Shown here: positions 1 to 8,833 of the stretch, piece after piece
Numbering within the stretch: position 1 is the stretch's first letter
How the letters are laid out: each line of letters begins with the position of its first letter
From: Bradyrhizobium commune
GTDB lineage: Bacteria > Pseudomonadota > Alphaproteobacteria > Rhizobiales > Xanthobacteraceae
DNA: 64,000 nt
Direction of reading: 5' to 3'
Assembly (NCBI RefSeq): GCF_015624505.1
Contig: NZ_CP061379.1
Span: forward strand, 3,782,001 to 3,846,000
Notes under the pieces: generated by a model
The model's input: only the letters and a program-made list of their open reading frames with translations
The model's database searches: none
What the model was told of the DNA's origin: nothing
Made by a program: the position numbers and the translations under genes

Positions 1-1670
1 ACGCCGACCTCGACCACGGTGGTTGCGACCAGAAGGCCGATCTCGTGCGCGGCGAACTGGCCCATCACGCGGTCCTTCTCCGTGCCCTTCATCTGGCCGT
101 GGACGAGACCGACGCGGTCGCCGAAACGCTTTTGCAGGCTCTCGAAGCGTTTTGTCGCGTTGGTGAGGTGCTCGGTGCCTTCCGCCTCGGATTCCTCGAC
201 CAGCGGGCAGATCCAGTAGACCAGCTTGCCGGACTCGAGCGCGCGGCCGATGCCCTCCATGACCTCGCTGATCCGGCTCATCGGCACCGCACGGGTGTCG
301 ATCGGCTGGCGACCGGCGGGCTTTTCGCGCAGCTCGCTGATGTCCATATCGCCGAAATAGGTCAGCACAAGCGTGCGCGGGATGGGTGTGGCGCTCAGCA
401 CCAGTACGTCGACGGCTTCGCCCTTGGACGTCAGCGCCAGGCGCTCGCGCACGCCAAAACGGTGCTGCTCGTCGACGATGGCGAGCGCGAGATCGTGGAA
501 GATCACGTCGTCCTGGATCAGCGCATGGGTGCCGACGAGGAGATCAATCTCGCCCTCCGCGAGTTGCTCGATGATCTCGCGCCGCTCCTTGCCTTTCTCG
601 CGGCCGGTGAGGATCGCGACGCGCATGCCGGCCCGCTCGGCGAGGGGGGCAATGGTCTTGATGTGCTGGCGCGCCAGGATTTCGGTCGGCGCCATCAGCG
701 CGGCCTGCTTGCCGACTTCGGCCACGGCGGCGGCGGCGAGCAGCGCCACCACGGTCTTGCCCGAGCCGACGTCGCCCTGAAGAAGCCGCAGCATGCGCAC
801 GGGCTGCTTCAGGTCGTCGGCGATGGCCGCGGCGGCGCTGCGCTGGGAGGGCGTGAGCGCATAGGGCAGGGCGTCGATGATCTTGTTGCGTAGATGCCCG
901 TCACCGGCATTGCGCACGCCGGCCGGGCGGCGCAATTGCGCGCGGATCAGCGCGAGCGCCAATTGTCCGGCGAGCAGCTCGTCGAAGGCCAAGCGCGACC
1001 AGAACGGCTGGTCGGGCAGGATGTCCGTCATCTCGACCGGCTGATGAACCCGATGCAGCGCTTCCGCAATTGGCGGGAAGTGGCAGCGGCCCAGCACCTC
1101 CGGGCTGATCCATTCGGGGAGCGCCGGCAGCTTCTGGAGCGCCTGCGCGATCGCGCGGCGCAGCGAGCCGAGCGCGAGGCCTTCCGTCAATGGATAGACC
1201 GGATCGATGCCGGAGAGTTTTGAGATTGCCTCCTCGTCGAGCACGCGGTCGGGATGCACGATCTGCGGGATGCCGTCATACATCTGGAGCGTGCCCGAGA
1301 CATAGCGCTTCTCGCCGACCGGCAGCAGCTTCTCGACATAGCCGGGCTTGGCGCGGAAGAAGGTCAGCACGACGTCGCCGGTGTCATCACCGGCATAGAC
1401 CAGATAGGGCGCGCGGGAATTGCGCGGCGGGGGCGGGCGGTGGCGATCGACGGTGACCTCCAGCGTCACCATGGTTCCCTGTGCGGCGTCGCGAATCTTC
1501 GGCCGCGCCCGGCGGTCGATCACCTGGCTCGGCAGGTGCAGCAACAGATCGACCAGCCGCGGCGTCTCGTTGCGGCTGAGCAGATATTGCAACAGCTTGT
1601 CCTGCTTCGGACCGACGCCGGGGAGCGTGGTCACGGCAGCAAACAGCGGATTGAGCAGGCTGGGGCGCAT
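1..1670 (-). CDS. recG: ATP-dependent DNA helicase RecG (C-terminus outside window)
   Basis: RecG is a superfamily 2 helicase that remodels stalled forks and branched recombination intermediates. Translating the minus strand from the ATG at 1668-1670 gives MRPSLLNPLFAAVTTLPGVG, the usual RecG start with the helix-hairpin-helix-like LPGVGPK. An OB-fold wedge region follows. Helicase motifs are visible: GDVGSGKTVVAL (Walker A), a DEQHRFGV box (motif II), and LSATPIPRTL (motif III). About 556 codons are present against roughly 700 in the family; the last part of helicase domain 2 lies beyond position 1. The gene is divergent from sdhE-mfd, a repair-gene neighbourhood common in Rhizobiales. The identification is secure. 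Confidence 0.97.
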   Translation of the reverse strand, partial: MRPSLLNPLFAAVTTLPGVGPKQDKLLQYLLSRNETPRLVDLLLHLPSQVIDRRARPKIRDAAQGTMVTLEVTVDRHRPPPPRNSRAPYLVYAGDDTGDVVLTFFRAKPGYVEKLLPVGEKRYVSGTLQMYDGIPQIVHPDRVLDEEAISKLSGIDPVYPLTEGLALGSLRRAIAQALQKLPALPEWISPEVLGRCHFPPIAEALHRVHQPVEMTDILPDQPFWSRLAFDELLAGQLALALIRAQLRRPAGVRNAGDGHLRNKIIDALPYALTPSQRSAAAAIADDLKQPVRMLRLLQGDVGSGKTVVALLAAAAVAEVGKQAALMAPTEILARQHIKTIAPLAERAGMRVAILTGREKGKERREIIEQLAEGEIDLLVGTHALIQDDVIFHDLALAIVDEQHRFGVRERLALTSKGEAVDVLVLSATPIPRTLVLTYFGDMDISELREKPAGRQPIDTRAVPMSRISEVMEGIGRALESGKLVYWICPLVEESEAEGTEHLTNATKRFESLQKRFGDRVGLVHGQMKGTEKDRVMGQFAAHEIGLLVATTVVEVG

Positions 1671-1701
1671 GGACGCGAATCTAGGATCGTTTCGGCCCGT
1701 C

Positions 1702-1724
1702 ATGCCCGGCTTTGTGCCGGGCAT
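1702..1724. repeat. Short dispersed palindrome (ATGCCCGGC family)
   Basis: A perfect inverted repeat, ATGCCCGGC at 1702-1710 and GCCGGGCAT at 1716-1724, encloses a 5-nt loop and sits in the intergenic space upstream of recG. The motif 'cgtcatgcccggc...gccgggcatccacgg' is one I recognise as a very common intergenic repeat in Bradyrhizobium and Rhodopseudomonas. It probably forms an RNA hairpin in either direction and has no obvious coding role. Confidence 0.7.
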
Positions 1725-1856
1725 CCACGGCTTTTTTCGCCGGGCTCGCGCGGCTGGCTGCCCATGACAAATCGAGGGCTGACATGGCCGATCCGAGTGG
1801 CTATATCACCCCCGCCCGGCACGTCCGGGCTTTCGGCGTTTGACTGGAATTGAGAC

Positions 1857-2147
1857 ATGACGGGAACGACACGATCGAGCAACGGGCTGGATGACCGCCG
1901 CAAGCGGCTCCTGTTCCGCTGTTGGCACCGCGGCACGCGCGAGATGGACTTGATCCTCGGCCGCTTCGCGGATGCCGAGATCGGCAATCTGTCGGATGCT
2001 GAGCTGGTCGAACTCGAGACCTTGTTGGAGGTCAACGATCCCGATCTCTATGCCGCCATTACCGGCGACAAGGTGTTGCCGGCCGACGTCACCGGCGCGC
2101 TGTTTGCCCGCATCAAGGCGTTTCCGATCGCGGACGGCCAGTCGTGA
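1857..2147 (+). CDS. sdhE: FAD assembly factor SdhE (succinate dehydrogenase assembly factor 2)
   Basis: A 96-residue protein of the SdhE/Sdh5 (DUF339) family, which helps attach FAD covalently to the SdhA flavoprotein. The diagnostic RGxxE-like motif is visible as RGTREMDLILGRF (about residues 30-42), followed by the acidic helical region LSDAELVELETLLEVNDPDLY. Length is normal for the family. The stop overlaps the GTG start of mfd by 4 bp (GTGA), so the two are translationally coupled. Pairing of sdhE with mfd is frequent in alphaproteobacteria and is conserved gene order rather than a shared pathway. Confidence 0.93.
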   Translation: MTGTTRSSNGLDDRRKRLLFRCWHRGTREMDLILGRFADAEIGNLSDAELVELETLLEVNDPDLYAAITGDKVLPADVTGALFARIKAFPIADGQS

Positions 2148-5100
2148 AGCAGGGGATGAAATCTCCGGCCGAGCTGCTCACGCCCGGCCGCGCGCTGACG
2201 CTTGCCAATGTCGCGGAAGGCGCCGAAGGCCTCGTCATCTCCGATCTCGCCCGCGCCATCGCGGCGCGGCCGAAGAAGCCGGCCGTCAGCCTGGCCGTGG
2301 TCTGCCGCGACGGCGCGCGGATGCAGCAGCTCGAACGCGCGCTGCAATTCTTCGCGCCCGATCTGCCGGTTTTGATCTTCCCGGCCTGGGACTGCCAGCC
2401 CTATGACCGCGTCTCGCCGCATGGCGGCATTCTGGCGCAGCGCCTGACCACGCTGGCGCGGCTTGCCGCGCTCACCGGCAGCGACAAGCCGCTGATCGTG
2501 CTGACCACGGTGAACGCAGTCGTGCAGCGCGTGCCCGCGCGCGAGCTCGTCGCGGCGCAGGCGCTCTCGGTTGCACCCGGCAATGTCGTGCCGATGGACA
2601 CCATCGTCGCCTGGCTCGAGCACAACGGCTACAACCGCTCCTCGACCGTGCGCGAGCCCGGGGAATACGCCGTGCGTGGCGGCATCCTCGATCTGTTCCC
2701 GGCCGGCCTCGACCAGCCGGTGCGCTTCGACTTCTTCGGCGACAGCCTGGAATCGATCCGCTCGTTCGATGCCGAGACCCAGCGCACGATGCTCGACATG
2801 CGCTCGCTCGATCTGGTGCCGATCTCGGAATTCCAGCTCGTCACCGACACCATCCGCCGCTTCCGCATGGGCTATGTCGCCGAATTCGGCGCGCCCGAGC
2901 GCGACGATGCGCTGTACGAGGCCGTCAGCGAAGGCCGCCGCCATCCCGGCATGGAGCACTGGCTGCCGCTGTTCCAGGACCGGATGGACACGCTGTTCGA
3001 CTATCTGCAAGGCGCGGCCGTCGCGATCGAGCCGCAGGCCGAGGACGCCGTCCGCGAGCGCTTCAAGCAGATCCTCGACTATTACCAGGCCCGCCGCGAG
3101 GCGATGGAGCATCCCGGCGGCGGCGCGCTCTACAAGCCGCTGCCGCCGGATAGACTTTATCTGACCGAGGAGGAGTGGGCCAAGCGTCTGGGCGATATCC
3201 CGTTGGCCCGGCTGACGCAGTTCTCCGTGCCGGCCGATGGCACCAGCGTCGTTGATGCCGGCGCGCGCAAGGGCCGCGACTTCGCGCCGGAGCGCAACGA
3301 CACCACCGTCAACGTGTTCGAGTCCGTCGTCAGCCACGTGATGGCGCTCCAGGCGCAGCGCAAGAAGGTGGTGATCGCGTTGTGGAGCGAAGGCTCGCGC
3401 GATCGCATGACCTCGATGCTGCGCGACCACAAGCTGACCCACACCACCAGCGTCAACAGCTGGCGGACGGTGCAGGCCACGCCACGCAACGAGACCATGC
3501 TCGCCGTGTTGGGCCTCGAGAGCGGTTTCGAGACCGACGAGATCGCGCTGATCAGCGAGCAGGACATTCTGGGCGACCGCCTGGTGCGTCCGCGCAAGGC
3601 CAGCCGCAAGCTCGACAATTTCATTTCGGAGGTGACGAGCCTCACCGCCGGCGACATCGTCGTTCATGTCGATCACGGCATCGGCCGCTTCATCGGTCTC
3701 CAGACACTGGACGTCGCCGGCGCGCCGCATGACTGCCTCGAGCTGCATTATGCGGCCGAAACAAAACTATTCCTGCCGGTCGAGAACATCGAGCTGCTGT
3801 CGCGCTACGGTTCCGACCAGACCACGGTCGAGCTTGACCGTCTGGGTGGCTCCGGCTGGCAGACCCGCAAGGCGAAGCTGAAGAACCGTATCCGCGAGAT
3901 CGCGGGCGAGCTGATCAAGATCGCGGCCGCGCGCCATCTGCACGAGGCGCCCAAGCTGCCGGTGCAGCAGGGCCTCTATGACGAGTTCTGTGCCCGCTTC
4001 CCCTATGACGAGACCGAGGACCAGTTAGGGGCCATCGAATCCACCCTGAAGGATCTCGAGCTCGGCCGTCCCATGGACCGCCTGATCTGCGGCGACGTCG
4101 GTTTCGGCAAGACCGAAGTCGCGCTACGCGCGGCGTTCGCCGTCGCGCTCGAAGGCAAGCAGGTCGCGGTGGTGGTGCCGACCACGCTGTTGGCCCGCCA
4201 GCACGCAAAGACCTTCACAGAGCGCTTCAAGGGCTTTCCGGTCAACGTGGCGCAGGCCTCGCGCCTGGTCGCGACCAAGGAGCTCAACCTGGTCAAGAAG
4301 GGCATCGCCGATGGCTCAGTCGACATTGTCGTCGGCACCCATGCGCTGCTCGGCAAGGCGATCAAATTCCGCGACCTCGGCCTCGTCATCGTCGACGAGG
4401 AGCAGCATTTTGGCGTCACCCACAAGGAACGGCTGAAGGCGTTGCGCGCCGAGGTGCACGTGCTGACGCTGTCGGCAACGCCGATCCCGCGCACGCTGCA
4501 ACTCGCGCTGACAGGTGTCCGCGAGCTCTCGATCATTGCTTCGCCCCCGGTGGATCGACTGGCGGTGCGCACCTTCGTTGCCCCGCACGATCCGCTGATG
4601 ATCCGTGAGGCGCTGCTGCGCGAGCGCTATCGCGGCGGGCAGGCGTTCTACGTGGTGCCGCGCATCGACGACCTCGCCGAGGTCAAGGACTTCCTCGACA
4701 AGAACGTGCCGGAGATGAAGGTCGGCGTCGCGCACGGCCAGATGCCGCCCGCCGTGATCGAGGACATCATGACCGCGTTTTACGACGGCAAGTTCGACAT
4801 CCTGCTGTCGACCACGATCGTGGAGTCAGGGCTCGACATCCCCAACGCCAATACGCTGATCGTGCATCGCGCCGACATGTTCGGCCTGGCCCAGCTCTAC
4901 CAGCTGCGCGGTCGCGTCGGCCGTTCAAAATTGCGGGCGTATGCGCTGTTCACGCTGCCGGCGCAGCAGAAGATCACGGCGCAGGCCGAGCGCCGGCTCA
5001 CCGTGCTGCAATCGCTGGAGACGCTCGGCGCCGGCTTCCAGCTCGCTTCCCACGACCTCGACATCCGCGGCGCCGGCAATCTGCTCGGCGAGGAGCAGTC

Positions 5101-5662
5101 CGGCCACATCAAGGAGGTCGGCTTCGAGCTCTACCAGTCGATGCTGGAGGAGGCGATCGTCAACCTCAAGGCCGGCGTCTCCGAGCCCGCCGCCGACCGC
5201 TGGTCGCCGACCATCACGATCGGCATGCCGGTGCTCATCCCCGAGGATTACGTCAGCGATCTCTCGGTGCGGTTGTCGCTGTACCGGCGGCTCGCCGATC
5301 TCGACAGCGAGGAGGAGATCGAGAACTTTGGCGCCGAAATGCGTGACCGCTTTGGCGTGTTGCCGGACGAGGTGCGCTATCTGTTCAAGGTTGCCGCGAT
5401 CAAGGCGTTCTGCCGCCAGGCCAATGTCGAGAAGATCGATGCCGGCCCGAAGGGCGCCGTCATCACCTTCCGCGACAATTCGTTTGCCCATCCCGACCGC
5501 CTGGTGTCGTTCATCCGAAGCTACGGCCAGGCCGCAAAAGTGCGGCCCGACATGAAGGTGGTGTTCCTCCAGGATTGGGAGACTCCGGAGGAGCGGCTAG
5601 TCGGCACCACCGAGATCATGCGCCAACTTGCCCAGCTCGCGCGGAGCAAGAAGGCGGCGTAG
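2144..5662 (+). CDS. mfd: Transcription-repair coupling factor Mfd
   Basis: Mfd displaces RNA polymerase stalled at lesions and recruits UvrA. The 1172-residue length matches the family. The N-terminal third is the UvrB-homology module (PAWDCQPYDR, REPGEYAVRGGILDLFPAG). A middle RNA-polymerase-interacting region contains DYVVHVDHGIGRF-like sequence (GDIVVHVDHGIGRFIGL). The RecG-like translocase follows, with Walker A GDVGFGKTEVAL near residue 650, DEEQ at 751-754 and LSATPIPRTLQLAL. The TRG motif and a C-terminal UvrA-binding domain complete it. GTG at 2144 is taken as the start because it overlaps the sdhE stop; ATG at 2156 is the alternative. The LSATPIPRTL string is shared with recG next door because both belong to the same helicase branch. 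Confidence 0.98.
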   Translation: MKQGMKSPAELLTPGRALTLANVAEGAEGLVISDLARAIAARPKKPAVSLAVVCRDGARMQQLERALQFFAPDLPVLIFPAWDCQPYDRVSPHGGILAQRLTTLARLAALTGSDKPLIVLTTVNAVVQRVPARELVAAQALSVAPGNVVPMDTIVAWLEHNGYNRSSTVREPGEYAVRGGILDLFPAGLDQPVRFDFFGDSLESIRSFDAETQRTMLDMRSLDLVPISEFQLVTDTIRRFRMGYVAEFGAPERDDALYEAVSEGRRHPGMEHWLPLFQDRMDTLFDYLQGAAVAIEPQAEDAVRERFKQILDYYQARREAMEHPGGGALYKPLPPDRLYLTEEEWAKRLGDIPLARLTQFSVPADGTSVVDAGARKGRDFAPERNDTTVNVFESVVSHVMALQAQRKKVVIALWSEGSRDRMTSMLRDHKLTHTTSVNSWRTVQATPRNETMLAVLGLESGFETDEIALISEQDILGDRLVRPRKASRKLDNFISEVTSLTAGDIVVHVDHGIGRFIGLQTLDVAGAPHDCLELHYAAETKLFLPVENIELLSRYGSDQTTVELDRLGGSGWQTRKAKLKNRIREIAGELIKIAAARHLHEAPKLPVQQGLYDEFCARFPYDETEDQLGAIESTLKDLELGRPMDRLICGDVGFGKTEVALRAAFAVALEGKQVAVVVPTTLLARQHAKTFTERFKGFPVNVAQASRLVATKELNLVKKGIADGSVDIVVGTHALLGKAIKFRDLGLVIVDEEQHFGVTHKERLKALRAEVHVLTLSATPIPRTLQLALTGVRELSIIASPPVDRLAVRTFVAPHDPLMIREALLRERYRGGQAFYVVPRIDDLAEVKDFLDKNVPEMKVGVAHGQMPPAVIEDIMTAFYDGKFDILLSTTIVESGLDIPNANTLIVHRADMFGLAQLYQLRGRVGRSKLRAYALFTLPAQQKITAQAERRLTVLQSLETLGAGFQLASHDLDIRGAGNLLGEEQSGHIKEVGFELYQSMLEEAIVNLKAGVSEPAADRWSPTITIGMPVLIPEDYVSDLSVRLSLYRRLADLDSEEEIENFGAEMRDRFGVLPDEVRYLFKVAAIKAFCRQANVEKIDAGPKGAVITFRDNSFAHPDRLVSFIRSYGQAAKVRPDMKVVFLQDWETPEERLVGTTEIMRQLAQLARSKKAA

Positions 5663-5672
5663 AAGGAGATGC

Positions 5673-5763
5673 CGTAGGATGGGCAAAGGCGCGTTCGCGC
5701 CGTGCCCACCATCTTTCCTCGATGACGGAAGCGGTGGGCACGCTTCGCTTTGCCCACCCTACG
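5673..5763. repeat. Intergenic inverted repeat, possible mfd 3' hairpin
   Basis: The segment begins CGTAGGATGGGCAAAG and ends CTTTGCCCACCCTACG, with internal complementary blocks (CGTGCCCACC and GGTGGGCACG), so the whole 91 bp folds into one long hairpin with an apical loop near 5710-5730. Sequences of this kind recur between genes in Bradyrhizobium. It begins about 10 bp after the mfd stop and may stabilise or end that transcript. Confidence 0.7.
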
Positions 5764-5907
5764 ATTCTGCCGCTGGCCAGCAGGTTTCAGCTGTAACCTG
5801 AATTACCGACGTCGAAATAGCCGTGCAACGGTGCTTCTCGATAGTGGCTTCTCGCAAGTCGGACCGGGCTGAGGGCTCGATGGGATCGACAGGGAAGCTT
5901 CACGAAC

Positions 5908-6123
5908 ATGCATGGCTCAGCAGGTCACTTCCGAAAGCAACGTGTTGCCGGCGCACATCCCGGCTCTCCGAAGGCAAAATCGAGTCTGGTGCGCAGGCTG
6001 GTTGCGGCCAAGGACGACCCCGCCAAGTGCCGGATTCGGACCTGGCTCGCGGCCCTCGATGATGAGCACCTGTCAGGCCTTGGCTTGACAGCCGGGGACA
6101 TCGCGATCCTGCGCGGAGCGTGA
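5908..6123 (+). CDS. Small DUF1127-like protein
   Basis: A 71-residue basic protein. Its C-terminal half (RIRTWLAALDDEHLSGLGLT followed by AGDIAILRG) follows the DUF1127/YjiS pattern: aromatic or Leu spacing, then LxxLDDxxLxxxGLTxxDI. In alphaproteobacteria DUF1127 proteins are small arginine-rich RNA-related or phosphate-responsive regulators. The N-terminal 30 residues are low in recognisable features, and ATG at 5908 is the first reasonable start. It stands alone between mfd and the desaturase, and a Rho-independent terminator follows about 140 bp downstream. The family assignment is tentative. Confidence 0.55.
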   Translation: MHGSAGHFRKQRVAGAHPGSPKAKSSLVRRLVAAKDDPAKCRIRTWLAALDDEHLSGLGLTAGDIAILRGA

Positions 6124-6260
6124 TCCCCTTGAATATCGAGCGCTCATCTCCGGGCTCATTCTGAAAACAGCGGCATTTGGCCACTTGCGGAATGATCAAA
6201 CGACAGCCATGTTCGGCTCGTGGAGTTTTGGCTGAAAGAGCCTGAGTCCTGTTTGGTGCG

Positions 6261-6291
6261 AACCGCGACTGGTTACCAGCCGCGGTTTTTT
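6261..6291 (+). terminator. Rho-independent terminator
   Basis: AACCGCG (6261-6267) pairs with CGCGGTT (6281-6287), and a run of six T ends near 6291. It lies downstream of the DUF1127-like gene and upstream of the desaturase, and insulates the two. Confidence 0.8.
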
Positions 6292-6341
6292 CATACCGCA
6301 AGCGGGGCAGCCCGCTGATCGAAGCAGCAGAGGTCGCGAGC

Positions 6342-7517
6342 GTGTCTATCAATACCGATTCGGGCCAGGAACGCGGCGAGCACGATGACGTCATGTATCC
6401 GCAGGTGCTGCCGTTCGTATTGATCCACGTGGGATGCGCCGCGGCGATCTGGTCGGGCGTCTCGTGGCAAGCCGTTGCAATTTGCGCCGCTCTGTATTGG
6501 TTGCGCATGTTTGCGATCACTGGCGGCTATCACCGGTACTTCTCGCATCGAGCCTACGCGACGAGCCGGGTGTTCCAGTTCATCCTTGCCTTTCTGGCTC
6601 AGAGCAGCGCTCAGAAGAGTGTTCTTTGGTGGGCCGCCAAGCACCGCCATCATCATCTTCACTCGGATACGGCGCAGGACGTGCATTCGCCCCGGCACAA
6701 GGGCTTCGTGTACAGCCATGTCGGTTGGATTTTCTATCGGCAGCACGATGGGACTGACCTGGTGAAAGTCGCGGATCTGGCGTCGTATCCCGAGTTGATG
6801 TGGCTGCACAGGCTGGAGCTTTTGCCGGCGTTCGTGCTCGCGGGTCTGTGCTTCCTTGCTGCCGGGTGGTCGGGACTGGTGGTCGGATTCCTCTGGAGCA
6901 CCGTGCTTCTCTATCACGCCACGTTCTGCATCAACTCTCTCGCACATGTTCACGGACGCAAGCGCTATGTGACCGGTGACGATTCCCGCAACAACTGGCT
7001 GCTCGCCCTGCTGACGATGGGCGAGGGGTGGCACAACAACCACCACGCCTATCAGGCCAGCGCCAGGCAGGGCTTCCGCTGGTACGAGATTGATCTGACC
7101 TATTATGTGTTGGTGATGCTGTCCTGGCTCGGGATTGTCCGGGATCTGAAAATGCCGCCCAGGCAAGTCTTGCGCAACGAGCATCGGTTGGGATCGCGCG
7201 TGGTCAGGCAAGCGGCCGAGCAACTCGCCGCCCGCTTCAATCCCGAACACATCGCGCAGGCGATCAGGTCGTCGATCCATGAGACCGAATTGTCGGTCCG
7301 GGACACGCTCCATCAGTTGCAGCACCAGGCCGATTTGCGCCTGTCCAGTATGCCGACCCGCGACCAATTGCTGGCTGAAGCGCAGCGCATGTTCGCCAAG
7401 ACCATCTCACTGGACGACATCGTCGACCGTGCCTACGAACTCTTGCACGACTCTGGCGGCTATCTCCTGGCCGCTCCCGCTCTGGCGACCAGCGCAAAGG
7501 CGAATAGTCGCGTTTAG
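6342..7517 (+). CDS. Acyl-lipid/acyl-CoA fatty acid desaturase
   Basis: A 391-residue integral membrane di-iron desaturase of the stearoyl-CoA delta-9 type. All three histidine boxes are present: HRYFSH (residues 64-69), HRHHH (101-105) and, near the C-terminal end of the core, EGWHNNHH. Hydrophobic segments flank the boxes (about 22-50, 72-90 and 135-170). It should introduce a cis double bond into membrane acyl chains. A C-terminal extension of about 100 residues (from RQVLRNEHRLG on) is mostly helical and polar and is not part of the catalytic core. The GTG at 6342 is used as start; the transcript is separated from upstream genes by a terminator. Confidence 0.9.
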   Translation: MSINTDSGQERGEHDDVMYPQVLPFVLIHVGCAAAIWSGVSWQAVAICAALYWLRMFAITGGYHRYFSHRAYATSRVFQFILAFLAQSSAQKSVLWWAAKHRHHHLHSDTAQDVHSPRHKGFVYSHVGWIFYRQHDGTDLVKVADLASYPELMWLHRLELLPAFVLAGLCFLAAGWSGLVVGFLWSTVLLYHATFCINSLAHVHGRKRYVTGDDSRNNWLLALLTMGEGWHNNHHAYQASARQGFRWYEIDLTYYVLVMLSWLGIVRDLKMPPRQVLRNEHRLGSRVVRQAAEQLAARFNPEHIAQAIRSSIHETELSVRDTLHQLQHQADLRLSSMPTRDQLLAEAQRMFAKTISLDDIVDRAYELLHDSGGYLLAAPALATSAKANSRV

Positions 7518-7525
7518 CGCGAGGA

Positions 7526-8752
7526 TTACGACGCCGCGCGCGACGCGTCCGCGGACAGCCGCGCCAGCAGCGACCTTGCCGTATCCGACGATGACAGCGA
7601 GTCCACGCTGACGACCGGATCGCTCCGCATCTCGTGCTTGCCATTGGACGTGTGCCGCATCACCGCCGACAGGCGGCGCGCGATCATATGGGCGGTGCGA
7701 AAATCGGTCTCGGCGAACACGACGATCACCGAGCCGTCCTTCTGCGCCGCGCCAAAATCCATCTGCCGCATCAGACGGCTGAGGATGCGCGAGGCATCGA
7801 GCTGGGCACGGGGATTTGAGGGATCGAAAGCGAAGCGCGCCACCGACAGGCCGCCGCCGCGGGCAAGCGTCTGTTCGACCGCTTTGGCAAAATCGCGGGC
7901 GAAGGCTTCGGTCGTGAGCAGGCCACTGCGCGGATCGAGCCAGCCGCCGGCATCGATCGAGCGCAGCGTGCGGCTCAGCTGCGCTTCCATCGCGTGCTGG
8001 CGGATCAGCGGCAGCGCGTTGGCCGCGACCTTCGCCGGCTCGCCGGAGATCAGCTCGAGATTGGGCAGGTCGTAGCTCTGCGTGAGCTGGTGCGCGGTGA
8101 CGACCACCGGCAGGTTGCGGAAGCGCGTATCTTCCGCGAGCACTGTGAGGAAGGCATCGGTGACTCGCGGCGTAAAGCCTTCGGCGAGCACGACGCCGTC
8201 GATGTCGCGGGTGTTGAGATGCTTTGCGGCCGCCTCGATCGAGAGCGCGCCGACGACGCCGGTGCGCTCTCCCAGGGTAACCGAGAGCGCGGGATAAGCC
8301 GCGCCACGGCCGATCAGCAGCACCATGGCATCGCGCACCGGATCGGTCTCCGGCACCGCGACCTTCGCTTCCGGCAGCCGGCGCAGCACCGTGGCGTGCA
8401 GCGTGCGAACGCGCATCGCGGCGCGTAAGCGCGCGATCAGGCGATCGGCATTGCCGCCGCGCGAAGCATAGGGAAGGGCGTTGTGGGGCAGCATGCCCTG
8501 CGGGTCCAGCGCGACCAGCGGCAGATAGAGCGGCCGGTCGGCGATTGTCTTGGCGAGCAGCGGCATGTACGGCTCGTGCCCGCCATACATCGCGGCCAGA
8601 ACCGCGGCGGGCTGCACCTCGCCGACGGCGCGGGCGGCGCTGGCCCAATCGCTGTCGACGATTGGAAAGAGACGGGACTCGTCCAGCGCCGCAATGAAGG
8701 CGGGGCGCTCGGCATTGGACACAAACAGGATCGGGCCCGCCTGGGACATCAA
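7526..8752 (-). CDS. Degenerate GGDEF-domain protein
   Basis: A 408-residue cytosolic protein with a receiver-like N-terminal half (ILFVSNAERPAFIAALDESR) and a C-terminal diguanylate-cyclase fold. The GGDEF hallmark entry LDPRSGLLTTEAFARDF aligns with the usual DxLTGLxNRRAF. Where GGDEF should be, the sequence reads QKDGSVIVVFAETDFRTAHMIARRL, so the catalytic GG(D/E)EF loop is lost. Catalysis is unlikely; a signalling or scaffold role is possible. The start ATG at 8752 gives MMSQAGPILF. It is transcribed in the same direction as the two genes upstream (8834-12185) with an 81-bp gap. The assignment rests on motif placement, not on a search. Confidence 0.7.
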   Translation of the reverse strand: MMSQAGPILFVSNAERPAFIAALDESRLFPIVDSDWASAARAVGEVQPAAVLAAMYGGHEPYMPLLAKTIADRPLYLPLVALDPQGMLPHNALPYASRGGNADRLIARLRAAMRVRTLHATVLRRLPEAKVAVPETDPVRDAMVLLIGRGAAYPALSVTLGERTGVVGALSIEAAAKHLNTRDIDGVVLAEGFTPRVTDAFLTVLAEDTRFRNLPVVVTAHQLTQSYDLPNLELISGEPAKVAANALPLIRQHAMEAQLSRTLRSIDAGGWLDPRSGLLTTEAFARDFAKAVEQTLARGGGLSVARFAFDPSNPRAQLDASRILSRLMRQMDFGAAQKDGSVIVVFAETDFRTAHMIARRLSAVMRHTSNGKHEMRSDPVVSVDSLSSSDTARSLLARLSADASRAAS

Positions 8753-8833
8753 ACACTCTGATCACGCAATCGATGCTGCGCAATCTAGTTTGGCCGCCTT
8801 AATGCAGCGTCAACGAGGGAACCGAAACTGCGC

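Noticed and set aside
2048..3748. 566-residue minus-strand open frame inside mfd
   Set aside because: Antisense to the conserved Mfd N-terminal part and without any recognisable motif.
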